64,000 bases of DNA. It comes from Adiantum capillus-veneris (Eukaryota > Streptophyta > Polypodiopsida > Polypodiales > Pteridaceae). The stretch spans positions 64,282,870 through 64,346,869 of the forward strand of contig CM043952.1 in NCBI GenBank assembly GCA_014529385.2. Direction: 5' to 3'. The first letter of the stretch is position 1. Each line of letters starts with the position of its first letter. The position numbers were made by a program, and so were the translations under genes. Below the pieces are notes generated by a model that was given only the letters and a program-made list of their open reading frames with translations, was not told where the DNA came from and did no database searches. This document shows positions 42,503 to 54,639 of the stretch, one piece after another.

Positions 42503-43464
42503 TTTTGGGCATTGTATGGTTTTGTGATCTTAACCCTCTCATTGATTGGGAGGCTAACACTTTCACTCTCTATGCCAAAAGTGATTCTGCCATTGTCATT
42601 CGTGGAGAGGACATTGTTCATTCTCCCTCTCTCATTGCTAATATGCAGGACAAGATTGAAAGGATTCTGGAGAAGGAGACTCTCTCAGTCTCTTTTTCTC
42701 CAAAGCATAATACACAGGATTTGCATGATTATGAGAAGCATGATGATTTGGATGACAATGATTTGCATCATCAAGATGTGATTTCTCACAAGCATGATGA
42801 GTTGCATGAAGAAGATGTGATTGTTCACAAGGATGATGTGTTAGCGGATGCTTTTTCTAGCGAAGCTAACCTCATTGCAGATTCGATCAGTCACGAAGAA
42901 CCGATCTTGGCTCTCGAGCCTAGGTCCAAAGAACCCTCACAGGAAGTATTATGTGTTCGCATGATTGATACGCACGCATTGTACGAGTGTTTCATTCGTG
43001 ATCATTTCTTGTATTTTAGTCAGCGTTTTTATGTGATCCCTTTTCTTAGGCATGACATATTGTACGTTGAGCACGTTTCACTCATGAATGAGCACGAATG
43101 TATGCGGATTGTTCATGAAAAGCTGAAAATTATGCATGTAAAGACGTCACATTCCATGTCTCTTCCTTGGCATGACATATTAGTAGACAGAGCACATGAA
43201 AGTATGAGCACCAAGCATGGGCATTTCCGTTGTGAATTGCCATGGTTGATTGCTCTAGATCATAAGAGAAAGATTCGATCTCATTGTTTGCGTGTATGTG
43301 GTGAATTCTGTCTATTGGTTCATCTACATTGCATGCATAGTCTTTCAGGAAGACATGATTTTTTCCACTCACTTTACATGGGATCAGTATGTTCATGGTT
43401 TTGTGTTGGAAATGGTTTCAGGAATTTTCAGCCATGGAGATTCTTGACGAAGAAAGAAGCATGA
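42424..43464 (+). CDS. NAR-1: end of protease fused to an unknown conserved reading frame
   Basis: After the protease end the frame continues about 300 residues with no RT or integrase motif. It begins with an acidic, His-rich repeat region (HDDLDDNDLHHQDVISHKHD), then PILALEPRSKEPSQEVLCVR, VIPFLRHDILYVEHVSLM and HSMSLPWHDILVDRAHE. The same order is readable in NAR-2 at 54650-55620. I do not recognise a family. No signal peptide or clear membrane span is evident. Conservation in two copies suggests a real element protein and not random filler. Confidence 0.6.
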   Translation: MFWCFVYNSTTSTRRFCVSSLSGCDMILGIVWFCDLNPLIDWEANTFTLYAKSDSAIVIRGEDIVHSPSLIANMQDKIERILEKETLSVSFSPKHNTQDLHDYEKHDDLDDNDLHHQDVISHKHDELHEEDVIVHKDDVLADAFSSEANLIADSISHEEPILALEPRSKEPSQEVLCVRMIDTHALYECFIRDHFLYFSQRFYVIPFLRHDILYVEHVSLMNEHECMRIVHEKLKIMHVKTSHSMSLPWHDILVDRAHESMSTKHGHFRCELPWLIALDHKRKIRSHCLRVCGEFCLLVHLHCMHSLSGRHDFFHSLYMGSVCSWFCVGNGFRNFQPWRFLTKKEA

Positions 43465-45501
43465 CTCTCGACGAAGTTGAAGCATTGAAGAAGCCACATA
43501 AGACTTTGTGTCGCTTTCGGCGCGGCCCAAAGAAGAAGGCATTGCAGACCTTTATGAAGTTCAAGTACCGCACGACCCACATATGAGAGTGGGCCGGCGA
43601 AGAGTCCCTTCGAGGATTCCGGATGCTATTGGCGATCTCCCTCGACGCCATACAGTTTGGTACCAGTACCTCAGTTTGAAAAGGAGGGATGTCACGTACA
43701 CATCCAACTCTATGTGTCTGTGGACAAGCTACAGCATGATCACGGTTCAGTCAGTCCAGTCAGTCTAGATTAGAAGTGATCTGGCACTTTTGTGAGTCTA
43801 TTCGTAGACCGTGCATGCCCAATCACTTAGTATAGATGTATATCCTCTGGTTGCACACAGCATGATCATAAGCATTCCCATCAGAATCCATCAGAAACCT
43901 TCAGGGGAATTTTCCAGTGCATTTAGCCTATTTTCCCTAATTTTGACATTTTTCACTTATTATTTTTAAGTGACTTTTGTTGGAAAGTAGGTAGGGCAAT
44001 TTTGCTAAGTTTGTATATAAGCAAACTAGAGCTAGCACTATTTGGCAGAAGAGGCAACAAGAGCCAAGCTCAGCAGGCAACTTCTCAAGCAAGACCTTGG
44101 TGGATTTCCCCCTCCAAGCAAGAACTTCATCCTCTAGCGTTTTCTTCAACAGCCTAAGCCTAGCGTTTTTTAAGGAGTATCAGCCTGGCGTTTTGCATCA
44201 GCAACATCGCTACAGTATCCCCTTGCTGTAGCGTTTTGCATCAGCATCATCGCCACACATACCATCAGCCAGCGTTTTTGAAAAGCTACATCAACCTAGC
44301 GTTTTTGATAGTTTCTAGCAGCGTTTTCAGCCACAGCAGTGCAGCGTTTTTCAGCTGTGAAGAACTTGCAAAAGTCAGCCCTAAAGAGTAGCAGATACAG
44401 CCCAGAAAGACCATCAATTTTCAGACTAAAGAAACCTCATGAGGTTTTCAGCCCGAAACCTGCAGATTTTCAGCGTCAAAGACCCACAGAAACAGCCTCA
44501 AAATCAGCGTTTTGGGACTAGTCGCAGATTTCAGCCCATAGCGTTTTTGGACAGCAGATACCAGATTGCAGATTTCAGCCTTTATGTCGGTGTCGTCATC
44601 CCCGTCGTCGTCGTCGACATAGCCTAGACTTGCATCATTCACATGCATTCAGTTTGTACGAGATTGTGCAATCATAAGTAGACCACTCTCACCGAAGAGA
44701 GTGGGGCCTTCGGAGGAGGGTTTTACAACGTCCTTGGTGTCGTATTTTCTCTTCTCTCTCTATCTCTCAGTCTCAGTCTCATACACTTGCACGCACAGTG
44801 TCCATTCACTTTGTTTGTGATCATAGCACTCTCTCATTAAGAACGGAAGGCTCTCCCTTCCGTAAGAACAAAAGGAACCTTGAGCACAGTTGGGAGCACT
44901 CATCTTGAGCAAAGCGCAAACATTCATTCCGTTGCACCTAACATCCGTGGCTAGAGATATTGGCCCCAAAGACTGGCGTCCCTTTTGGTATTTCTTTTTG
45001 TATTAATCTGAGAACAAAGTACAAGAGTGCGGGCGGGCGCTCACACTCAAACTCTGCATCCAGATGCTACGAGTTGTGAGAGGCCTGCTCACATATTTAA
45101 AGAGTACAAGGGATGCCAAAAGCAGAGCCCCAAAAGCTTCTTTTTAAATGTTGAAAACTTAAAAGCTTCTATAAATAAAGCAGAAGGAATCTCTCTCTAA
45201 AGCTCTTATGCTTTAATAAAGCAGCCTTCAAAAAGCAAGAGTCTGTCTCTCTCTTTCTTATGCTGTTTTGCGTAGCAAAAAGCAAGGCCAAAATCTGACG
45301 CAGGCTGCCGCAAAAAGCACTGTAAATCACGGACGTCTGTATTGCTGCCACGTGGCCAGTCCTCCGCAGTTTACGGGACAGTCAGACACGTCATCATTTT
45401 CTGATGCTCTCCGACGTTCCCACAGGGTAGAGAGTATCTCTGGGGGTCTGTAGGGTTGATGTGTGTTGCAATGGGCAGCCACGTCATCAGTTTGTGACCT
45501 A

Positions 45502-46109
45502 CCCCCCTCTTGAAAGCATTGTAATTGCCCTCGATTACACGTGCAAAACAGACAGAAGCCATAAGCTGTCTTAGCAGACACTGACTGTTAGTACCAACGC
45601 ACTAGGAACGCACATCTAGCACATGTACCAATCGACAGTCACATCACATGACAAATCACATTCAACATTCATTCGGATCTTAGACCATGATTTATCGGCA
45701 ATGTAGCTAGCAATCGCATCTAGATTCAATCGGGACCTCATAGATGTCCTATTGACTAACCCCTATTGCAACCATGTCTAGTCAAGATCAATTAGACCAA
45801 AATGCTGTAGTTATTTCGTCTGTCAGTTCCTGCACATAAAAAAACAAGTGAAGAACAAATCAGTTTTATATTCCGGAATTCCATTTCATAAAGTAATACA
45901 ACAGAATATTGTCAGTTCTTAGTATCCCTGAAGCTCAAAGAGACATAAGTGACTTTAGTATACAAAAATCAAGGCATGTGTTGACAAAGGAGCGGAGTAA
46001 CTCCCCTCTTGTGCATCCCACTGCACCAGATCTTTGGCCAAGCTGAATTCTCGGTTCCATTTGGAGTAGACTATGCTAAACCAAAAGCTTCGAGATAAAG
46101 TTTCACAAT
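45502..46109 (-). other. TY3-C 3' untranslated region
   Basis: Between the polypurine tract and the integrase stop. AT-rich, with no supported gene. Confidence 0.7.
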
Positions 46110-47344
46110 CTAAGGAGTATCTGCTAGGTCCTCCTCCTCCATCCGCTTCGCATCCAATGCAGGATAGTTCTTGAACTTAACCAAGAACCACCTTCGGACT
46201 TTACCTTTATTCTTTGTGTCCTTATGTGCCAAAATCTGTTCAGGAACAAGGATCTCCTCGTTTTCTTTCACTTCGGGTTGCTCATCGGGCTCCCCATCAT
46301 TAGACACATCACCTTTAAAAGGTTTCAAGAGACTCACATGGAATGCATTGTGAATCCTCCAACTGTTAGGCAATTTCAGTCGGAAGGAGACATCATTGAT
46401 CTTTTCAGAGATCTGGAAAGGTCCGTAGTATCGCATACTAAGCTTTGGAAAAAGCCTCTCCTTTCCCTTCTTTTTTCTCAGGCGTGCCTTCTCAAAACGT
46501 AAGAGCACCCAATCATCCTCCTTCAATTTCAAATCGCGACGATGGCGATCCGTTGCCTTTTTCTGTCGTTCTTGAGATTTTTGCAAAGCCTCATGGACCT
46601 TGGCAAAAGCTGTGTCTAAGTCGCGCGTATACTCATCCGCTTCAAGAATCTTATCTTTTGTGCTTAGGAAGGGTGGATCCTTCGCAACACCTTCAACAAT
46701 CTCAAATGGTGCCTTCCCTGTCGAAGAGTGTATCGTGTTATTGTAGGCAAATTCCACCAAAGGTAGATACTTTTCCCATTGAGTCTTCTGATCCAAGATA
46801 TAAGACTTCAACAAATCTAAAACCACTGAATTGGCAATCTCAGATTGCCCGTCAGTCTGCGGGGGGAACGATGATAAGAACTGCAACCGCATGTCAATGT
46901 TCTCCCAAATTGCCTTCCAAAACAAACTCGTAAATTTGGGGTCCCTGTCGGAGACAATCGTCTCAGGCATGGCATGTAATCTGAAGATCTGGGCCACAAA
47001 CAGTCTCGCTAAGTGATCCAGCTTGACTGTTTTCTTCACTGGATGAAATGAACCTGCTTGCTAAATCTGTCAATAACAGTCCAGTTACCATCGTGACCAT
47101 TCTGTGTTCTCGGGAGATCAAAAATGAAATCCATTGCAATACTTTCCCAGGGGCGGGTGGGTATGGGCAAAGGATGTAACAATCCATGTGCTTTATGCCT
47201 GTCAAACTTGACCTTCTGGCATACCAAGCAAGTGCGCACAAACTCTTCCACATCCTTCTTGAGGTTCGGCCAAAAGAAGCATCTCTCTACCCTTTCATGG
47301 TGGTAGCGATGCCGCGGTGACCTGTAAAAGGTGGACAGTGGCAT
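46110..47344 (-). pseudogene. TY3-C integrase with chromodomain-like C-terminus
   Basis: Frame 47344-47036 holds the end of the HHCC finger (CLVCQKVKFDRH) and WESIAMDFIFDLP (first Asp). Frame 47039-46110 holds [12 protein letters not shown] (second Asp), [10 protein letters not shown] (catalytic Glu kept), [16 protein letters not shown] and a tail with [13 protein letters not shown], a chromodomain-like fold. One frameshift near 47036 separates the two. This is the best preserved integrase of the Ty3 elements here. Confidence 0.9.
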
Positions 47345-48626
47345 TCAGTCTTAATCTTTTTCCTCAACGGCTGTGTAACGCACAACATGGTTTTTCTCAT
47401 CAAGTAGCCATTCCGAATGGAATATCCCGCTACTGTCTCCCCATCCCGTATCCATGTGAAAACGTTTGCAAAATCTGTATCTGTGGCATACTGGTCGACC
47501 ATTTCCTTGAAGCTCTTATGATGTATCGCGGAAATAGCTAGAACCAACGGCTTCTGAGACAAAGCATCTGCCACCACATTCTTCTGTGCCTTAACATGGA
47601 CAATCTGGAAGTGAAACTGTGACAAGATGTTCGCCCACTGCATCTGCTTTTCCGATAGTTACTTCTGTGACAAGAAGTAGCACAAACTTTGATGGTCTGT
47701 AAAGACAGTAAAATCCGCTCCGAGTAGGTAGTGCCGCCACTGAGTAAGAGCATGGATAACCGCCAAAAGCTCTTTCTCATAAATCTGTGCTGTCATTTCC
47801 AGCCTTGAGAACAATCGGCTCTCATAAGCAATGACATGGCCTTCTTGCATTAAGACCGCACCCAAACTACGACCACAAGCATCACAATATACTTCAAAAG
47901 ACTTTTGCAAGTCCGGCAGAGTCAAAACTGGTCTCGTAGTCAATTTCTATTTCAAAGTCTGAAAGGGAGTCCCTCTGTGGGTCCCCATGAGAAAGGGACT
48001 CCTTTTTGTGTCAAGGTATGCAAAGGGGAAGCAACCTCTGCAAACTTTCGAATGAACCGCCTATAGTCCGAACACAGTCCCAAGAAGCTTCTAACTTCAT
48101 GGACATTCTTCAAATCGGGCCAATCACGGATAGTCTCTATCTTGGCCGGATCCATTTGCACTTCTGCTGCTGACACAATGTGTCCCAAAAAGTGTATCTC
48201 TGGTAGGAAAAATTCACTTTTCTTTGCATTAATCACTAACTTGTGATCTCGTAATGCCTGAAAGACCTGAAGCATATGATTTCTATGTTCTGCCTCATTC
48301 TTAGAGAAAACAACGATATCGTCAAAGAAAGTGCCAACAAATAGCATATACTCTCGAAAAATCCTGTCCATCATCCGGTTAAATGTCGCAGGAGCATTGG
48401 TTAAGCCAAAAGGCATCACCAAAAATTCAAATAATCCAAAAGTCGTCGGAAATGCTGTCTTGTAGACGTCTCCCGGCGCGATTCTGATATGATAATATCC
48501 ACTCTTCAAATCAATCCTGCTAAAGCACGAGGATCCCTGTAATCTGTCGAGTATATCATCGATCTTAGGAATCGGAAATCTGTTCTTGATGGTGATTTTG
48601 TTGAGAGCTCTATAATCAATGAACAT
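47287..48626 (-). pseudogene. TY3-C reverse transcriptase and RNase H
   Basis: Frame 48626-47952 carries [40 protein letters not shown] and the active site FFDDIVVFSK, where Tyr or Phe, then Ile or Val, then DD is usual. Frame 47943-47659 has VYCDACGRSLGAVLMQEG and FTDHQSLCYF, and 47643-47287 has NILSQFHFQIVHVKAQKNVV plus the start of the integrase finger. Breaks lie near 47950 and 47655. Confidence 0.9.
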
Positions 48627-48629
48627 TCT

Positions 48630-49564
48630 TCAAGATATGTCTTTCTTCAAAACCAACAACACTGGAGAGCAATACGGTGAAGTACTAGGCTGGACAAGAC
48701 CCTTTTCCAGGAGGTCTTTCACTTGGTTCATAATCTCTTCGTTCTCTGCTCGACTCACACGGTAAGGTGGCCGGTTCGGTGGTGTGCTTCCAGGTATCAG
48801 ATCAATGGTATGATCTTCAGGAGGAGCAGGTGGTAACTCGCCTGGTAGGCCCTCTGAGAAGCAATCGGCGTGAGAGTAAAGAAAATCTTGGCGTTCTTTA
48901 TCAAGTTTAGACATATTTGTCCTATCCTTATCACTCAATTCTTTCATAAAGATCGAGTAAACAAACAGGCTGGATTTCGTTAATTTAGAAATGGCCGAAG
49001 CCGATACAATAGGGACAGACTCGCCCTTCAGTTTAATGTCAAGTACAATGGTTTTGCCCTTCTGTGTAGTCAAAGTCGCTTTCCTCGGCCGATAGTCGAC
49101 CATGGTGTTGTTCTTGTGGTACCAAGGAATTCCTAAGAGAACATCACAACCTTCCAAAGGCATTATGTAAAAGTCCTCATGCCCCAAATACCCCTGACAA
49201 TGCTCTCTAGAACAGCCTCCGCAAGTGGTCCCATCCGATTGGGAGTGATCTCGAGCCGCGCCGCCAATTGCGGTGAAATGAAGTTGTCCTTGGCTCCTCC
49301 ATCAAAGAAGATGAGGGCCTCTTGTTCTTTCACTTTGCCCCAAGGTCGGCAAAGTTCTGTACTCTCGTCCATTGTGTTGGGATCGGTACTCACACAATCT
49401 GGAACCAGTCTTGTTTTCATCTTGCCTTTTCTTCCACGTTCCTCAGCTGCTCTCGAACTCTCAGGCCTTTCGTTGTCCTTGTCATTCTGTCCTTTCTGTG
49501 CCTTTTTAGGGCACTTCGCGGAGATATGTCCAGGTTCCCCGCATCCGAAGCACTTCCCCTCCAT
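48630..49564 (-). pseudogene. TY3-C zinc knuckle, protease and RT entry
   Basis: Frame 49564-49163 starts with CFGCGEPGHISAKCPK and contains the protease segment EALIFFDGGAKDNFIS (DGG where D-S/T-G is expected). Frame 49187-48630 has CDVLLGIPWYHKNNTMVDY, DHTIDLIPGSTPPNRPPYRV and CSPVLLVLKKD. A small frame shift near 49175 and a stop at 48630 interrupt the chain. Confidence 0.87.
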
Positions 49565-49649
49565 GATGAAGCGAGCTCTCTCCTGAGGAGTAAGCTTGGG
49601 TTGTGCATCCTTCTTTTCTGGGTTGCTCTTTCTCTTTCTACTTTCATTT

Positions 49650-50981
49650 GCTAAATTCGGCTCGTTGTGTCATGACCTCATCGGTGGGGTAGGTCAAACT
49701 ACCAGAGTGAATGGCAAAACCTCGTTTCGCACGACTCATCAACTCCTGAATAGAAGCTGACTTCTGTTCCAAGCAGTGATCTCGGATCTTTGTAGGTAGA
49801 TCCAAGGTAAACCGCTCAATCTGTTCTCTGAACTAGATCTTGTTGAATGAAGAGGCGGGTAGAAAAGAGCTCCAGAATCTCTCGCAATAAGCGTCCGCTG
49901 TATCTTTCTTGGTCATCCGAAGATGGTTCCAAGCAGCTCGTATATCACGTTCATACTCTTGAGTCAGCCAAGAAGAAATAAAAAGCTCCTTAAATTTCAG
50001 CCATTTAACTGGTGCAGTCTTGTTTAAAAGAAGCATGGACCACCAAGTTCGAGCATTCCCCTTAAAGTAAGAGGAAGCTCTCCGAATCTTAGAGTGCTTT
50101 GAGTAGCGTCCTCCCGCGAAAGGGATGTCAAACTGCTGTACAAAAGACAAAGCCTTAGAAGCATCTCTTTATCCCGAAAATGTGTCAAATTTAATTGATT
50201 GTCCACCTTCCTTAAACTCTCGAACCTTCTTGCTTTTATCTTCCAAAAAGTCATATTGGTTGGCTTTATAAAAATTCTTCTTCTTTGCATAAAAGTTGCT
50301 GTCGTCAGAGTCTGAATTGTCTGTAGACGAGTCCTCTGTAGGACTGTCACTCACCGGGCGAGATTTAGACTTCTTTGCCTTTTTCTTGCCCTTTCCGAAG
50401 CGTTGTTTCTTGCTTCGCTTTTTGCCTTTGCGGTCTTCTTCGCCTTGAGTCAGATGAGCTAGAAGAATTGTCAGAAGAAGAAGAAGAAGAAGAAGAACTG
50501 GGTACTTCTTCAAATCGAACACACTTCTTCTGTTTCTTTGCCTTTTCAAATATCGACTCACGACCCAAAGAAACCGGGAAGTCAGTTTCTTCTGCTTTTT
50601 GCCGTGCTTTTTGGCTTTGTTTTGCGCGTCAAAAAGTTGAGCAATCTGTGCATCGACCACCTCTTCTAATTCCTTCTCTGAATATTTCTTGTGAGCAGAA
50701 GGTTTCTTGAGAGCGGGTTTTGGGGGTGGTGTTGTGGTTTTCTGCCACTGCGCATGCACTTCCTGAAAAGAAGTCTAGCTCATATATTTTGCAAATTTTG
50801 GGTCCTTTGCAAAATTGAGCATCATCTTTGTTGCATCGCTGATCAATTGACGACGCTCCATCTCTCGACTCTCCGCCTGAGTAGGCCGAGGCTGGCCATA
50901 CTCCTTGCCGGAATCTTCGTTGTGATCCCTTGCCGCATCTCCGGATGCTGAGGGAGTCGACTGATCCTTGCGTGAAGCCAT
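49650..50981 (-). pseudogene. TY3-C gag
   Basis: Start codon at 50981 (MASRKDQSTPSASGDAARD). The frame breaks at 50775 and continues through a Lys/Ser-rich linker (including a run of serines near 50500) to a capsid (50150-49833: AWNHLRMTKKDTADAYCERF). At least four frame changes are needed. Capsid organisation is of Ty3 type. Confidence 0.8.
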
Positions 50982-51039
50982 AGGTGCCGCGAGAAAATTT
51001 TTTTTGGATCGGATCTCTCGTAGAAGAGAAATCGGCCGT

Positions 51040-51699
51040 GCTCTGATACCACTGTAATAGACTTGGACACTCCAAGTGAAGAATCTACCAACAGCACCAA
51101 ATAACCACTTCAAAATAGTTCACAATTCACAATTGATTCAACACTGGCCCGACGGAGTTCCGTGCCTAGAGATATTGGCCCCAAAGACCGGCGTCCCTTT
51201 CGGTATTTCTTTTTGTATTAATATGAGTTCAAAGTACAAGAGTGCGGGCAGGCACTCACACTCAAACTCTGCATCCAGATGCTCTGAGTTGTGAGAGGCC
51301 TGCTCACATATTTAAAGAGTACAAGGGATATGCCAAAAGCAGAGCCCCAAAAGCTTCTTTTTAAAAGCTGAAAACTTAAAAGCTTTCATAAATAAAGTAG
51401 GAGGAATCTCTCTCTCTCAAGCTCTTATGCTTTAATAAAGCAGCCTTCAAAAAGCAAGGGTCTCTCTCTCTTTCTCATGCTGTTTTGCGTAGCAAAAAGC
51501 AAGGCCAAAATCTGACGCAGACTGCCTCTCAAAAAGTGCCGTAAATCATGGACGTCCGTATTGTTGCCACATGGCCAGTCCTCCGCAGCTTACGGGACAG
51601 TCGGACACGTCAGCATTTTCTGATGCTCTCCGGGGTTCCCACAGGGTAGAGAGTATCTCCGGGGGTCTGTGGGGTTGATGTGTGTTGCAATGGGCAGCC
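51040..51699 (-). mobile_element. TY3-C 5' LTR and primer-binding site
   Basis: Primer-binding site TGGTATCAGAGC in minus orientation at 51040-51051. The LTR starts at 51053 (TGTAATAGACTTGG) and matches the 38903-45501 LTR up to 51699, lacking only the last 20 or so bases. It contains the intact NAR-1 target (GGAGTTCCGTGCCTAGAG). Confidence 0.88.
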
Positions 51700-51714
51700 C
51701 ATTATCAATGAGTA

Positions 51715-52478
51715 ATTCTTTAGTACTCCACCTATAAGGAAAGGGCACCACTTGCCAGTGGAAAAAAGAACAGACCGAACAACTTTTAGCTCTTCAAATA
51801 ACACTAAACTGAAAGAGATGCGCGACGCATGAGATGCAGAGTGGCAAAGTTCCACCCCTAGAAAGCATTGGCCCCAAACCTTGGTGCCCCTTCCAGTATT
51901 TCTCTGTATTGCTTGAACTTAGTACATCAAACTGTGGCTCTGCTTTGCACTTACACGCGGTAGAGTGCCAGAGAACAAGCCCACAACTTGTATTTAAAGG
52001 CACCTCAGGCCATCTAAAAGTAGTACAATGAAAAGCATTATTTCTAGAAGCAACTGGCCTCCAAAAGCTCATGCCAAATCAGCCAGCGCAAAAGCTGGAA
52101 ATCCATAAAGTTACCATGTCAACACTGTTAGTGAAAAAATCCAAAAATCTTCCATGTTGGCGTTGGCAGCGGAAAACCTAAGAATCTGCCACGTCAGTAG
52201 TCAACAAAAAAATCAGGGTTGTCCAAATAGCATTTGCCACATCATCAGTTAATTACGCCAAGTCTTTTTGTGGGTTCTGCTTCTAGTGCCTTGTGCCTCA
52301 TCGGACGGGGTCCCATAAGTTAGTGCAAACTTTATTATTTTGACCCCCACTGGGCGAGGATATGTAAGTCGGTGGGACTTCCTTATTCTTCTATTGCTTC
52401 TAGGGTTTAGGCCCCTTGGTCGGGATGTGCAGGTTGGCTTGGTTCTTCAGTGGTTTGACACGTCAGCAGTTTGTGACA
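51715..52478 (-). mobile_element. LTR copy related to TY3-D
   Basis: Aligned with 52482-53151 from GGGCACCAC onwards; it ends CAGTTTGTGACA. The left end is not sharp. It lies head-to-tail with the next LTR, with 3 bp between them. Confidence 0.75.
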
Positions 52479-52481
52479 CCA

Positions 52482-53151
52482 TGTCACAAGACGGGGGCAC
52501 CACGTGCCAATAGAAAAGAACAGACTGAACAGATTATAAGCACTTCAATAACAAGTGAATTGAAAGAGAGAGACGACGTGATACGGAGTGGCGGAATTCC
52601 ACCCCAGAGAGTATTGACCCCAAACCTTTGCTCCCCTTTCGGTACTTCTTTATATTGCATCCACACAGTACAAGCCGGTGCTTGACGCTCTGCACCTTCT
52701 CCTAGAAGAGTGCCAGAGAATGAGCGCTAGCCTCATATTGAAAGGCCCTTCGCCATTAAAAGCAGTTACAGTGAAAAGCTTCAAACTCAAAAGCAATTGG
52801 CCCAAAAGCTGGCTTTGAAAATCAGCCAGCGCAAATCACATAAATCCTTACAGGATGTCAGCGTGAAACGCGAAAATCCGTACGGTTCTACCACGTCAGC
52901 AGTCAGCAAAAAAGCAAAAAATCCGGGTTGTCCGTATAGCTGCTACGTCATCAGTTTCCGCGCAAGTCTGTGTGTGTGGGTTCGGCTTTATTTTATTCTC
53001 TTGTGTCACTTGAGCCCCATCGGACGGTGCTCATTAAGTTGGTAGGACTTCTTCTTCTTCATCTGCTTATTCTTAGGGTTTAGGCCCCTCACCCGGGATG
53101 TGCACAGTGGCTCTGTTCTTCAGTGGCTTGACACATCAGCAGTTTGTGACA
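52482..53151 (-). mobile_element. TY3-D 3' LTR
   Basis: The 670-bp LTR, TGTCACAAGACG...TTTGTGACA, is followed by a polypurine tract in minus orientation (CCCTGCCTTCTTGAAAG). The partner 5' LTR is at 57700, next to its primer-binding site. Confidence 0.82.
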
Positions 53152-53633
53152 CCCTGCCTTCTTGAAAGAAAGTAATTGTCTGCGATTACAACATATCTGC
53201 AAAACAACTCTAGTTAGCTCAAAAATTTCCGAGGGTCATTCCGAGGGACAATCAATTTGCTCTTTTTGTTAAGGAATTGGCTTCTCCTTTCGTCCAGATC
53301 GGAACTCTTGATATTCCGATGTAGTAAAATTAGCCATCACATCGAGACCGCACTGATCTTCCACGACTGTCTTGATGCACTAAAATTACATACCCAGGCA
53401 ATCTCATCCAATTAGGATTATTCAGTGGTTGTCACATCACAATGCAACACGAATGCTCACATATGCATGTTACAAGACACAACGAACAACGTCGTTGAGC
53501 ACTCCCCTGAGACAAATGGTATGTAGTATGAAGCTACTCAACGACTACCTCGTCACTCCCCCGGCAAATAACGTAAAAAGGTCCAGGCCATGAGTTCATA
53601 GGACTGGTACAACCATACGCTCCCTAGACCGCA
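53152..53633 (-). mobile_element. TY3-D internal remnant (3' side)
   Basis: Only about 480 bp of internal sequence remains here, probably the 3' UTR and the last residues of the polyprotein. No domain is recognised. Together with 57547-57698 it shows that TY3-D had already lost almost all genes before NAR-2 inserted. Confidence 0.6.
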
Positions 53634-54639
53634 TGTAAGGTGCAGCGGAATGAATGTTGAACTTTGCTTAAGATGAGTGCTCCGAAAGGGTTCCTTTTAT
53701 TTACGGAAGGGAGAGCCTTCTGTTCCTTTAGTGAGAGAGTGCAATGGACACAATCAAAGTGGTGAACATTGTGAATGAAGGTGCTAAGACTGAGAGATAT
53801 AGAGAGAAGAATACGACACCAGAACGAAGTTGTCAAACCCTCCTCCGAAGGCCCCACTCTCTATGGCGAGAGCGGTCTACTTATGATTGCACAAATCTCT
53901 ACAATGCTTGGACTTGCCGACGATGGCGACGACGACGAGACGGGCTGAAATCTGCAAATCTTTATCTGCTGAATTCTGACTCTATGTCGATGTCTACGGC
54001 GATGACGACGATGCAACGACAACGCGTTGAAAACGCAGATGCTGAAATCTGTGTTTTCCTGAATGTGCAAACTTCGCAGGATCTGACCGTGCGGCGAGGA
54101 GCTGCTGCGGGAAGGTGAGACCTGCGAGGTTCGGGGGTTCTACTGCGGGACCTGGCTGCTGAAAACTGAAAACGCTGAGTCTAGGGCTGATTCCGTCGTG
54201 AAGATCTGCAAAAATGTTGAGGTGTCTTGCAAATGCAAAAACGCTAGGGTTGAAAATGATCTTGCGGGGAAATCTGCTATTTGTTGTGGGAATCTGCTAA
54301 CGCTAGAGATGATTTGTTGTGTCTTGTGGTCGCCGAGGCTGATCTGCCATGCAAACATGCCAAGGCTGGTTTGTTGATGCAAAAACGCCAGTGTCTTTGC
54401 TGTGTTGCAAAAATGCTAGGCCTTGCTGGGGGGTCTTGCTGAGAAGGTGCCTGTTGAACCGAAGCTCTTGCTGCCTCTTCTGCCAGAAAGTGCTAGCGCT
54501 AGGTTTGCTTATATACAAACTTAGCAAAATTGCCCTACCTACTTTCCAACAAAAGTCACTTAAAAATAATAAGTGAAAAATGTCAAAAATAGAGAAAATA
54601 GGTTTATGCACTGTAACTTCATAAAGGTCTGCAACGCTT

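Larger units (their letters stand above)
39016..44943 (+). mobile_element. NAR-1: complete non-autonomous LTR retrotransposon
   Basis: The 5928-bp element has LTRs at 39016-40270 and 43690-44943 (TGTCACG...CCTAACA). Its primer-binding site TGGTATCAGAGC at 40272-40283 is perfect, a purine tract GAAAAGGAGGGA ends at 43689, and the target duplications are identical (TCCGT, 39011-39015 and 44944-44948). The internal part encodes gag, zinc knuckle and protease, then an unknown frame, with no reverse transcriptase, RNase H or integrase. It would need enzymes from another element to move. It inserted into the TY3-C LTR; the uninterrupted site is preserved in the partner LTR at about 51160-51172. Confidence 0.93.
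38903..45501 (-). mobile_element. TY3-C 3' LTR, interrupted by NAR-1
   Basis: The LTR occupies 38903-39015 and 44949-45501 (666 bp in total), starting TGTAACAGACTTGG and ending TTTGTGACCTA on the plus strand. Its partner is 51053-51699. NAR-1 plus its duplicated TCCGT fills the gap. The C-rich block from 45502 is the polypurine tract in minus orientation. Confidence 0.87.

Noticed and set aside
50365-50710. Acidic open frame on the plus strand opposite TY3-C gag
   Set aside because: It is the antisense of the Ser/Lys-rich gag linker; the minus strand has the supported reading.
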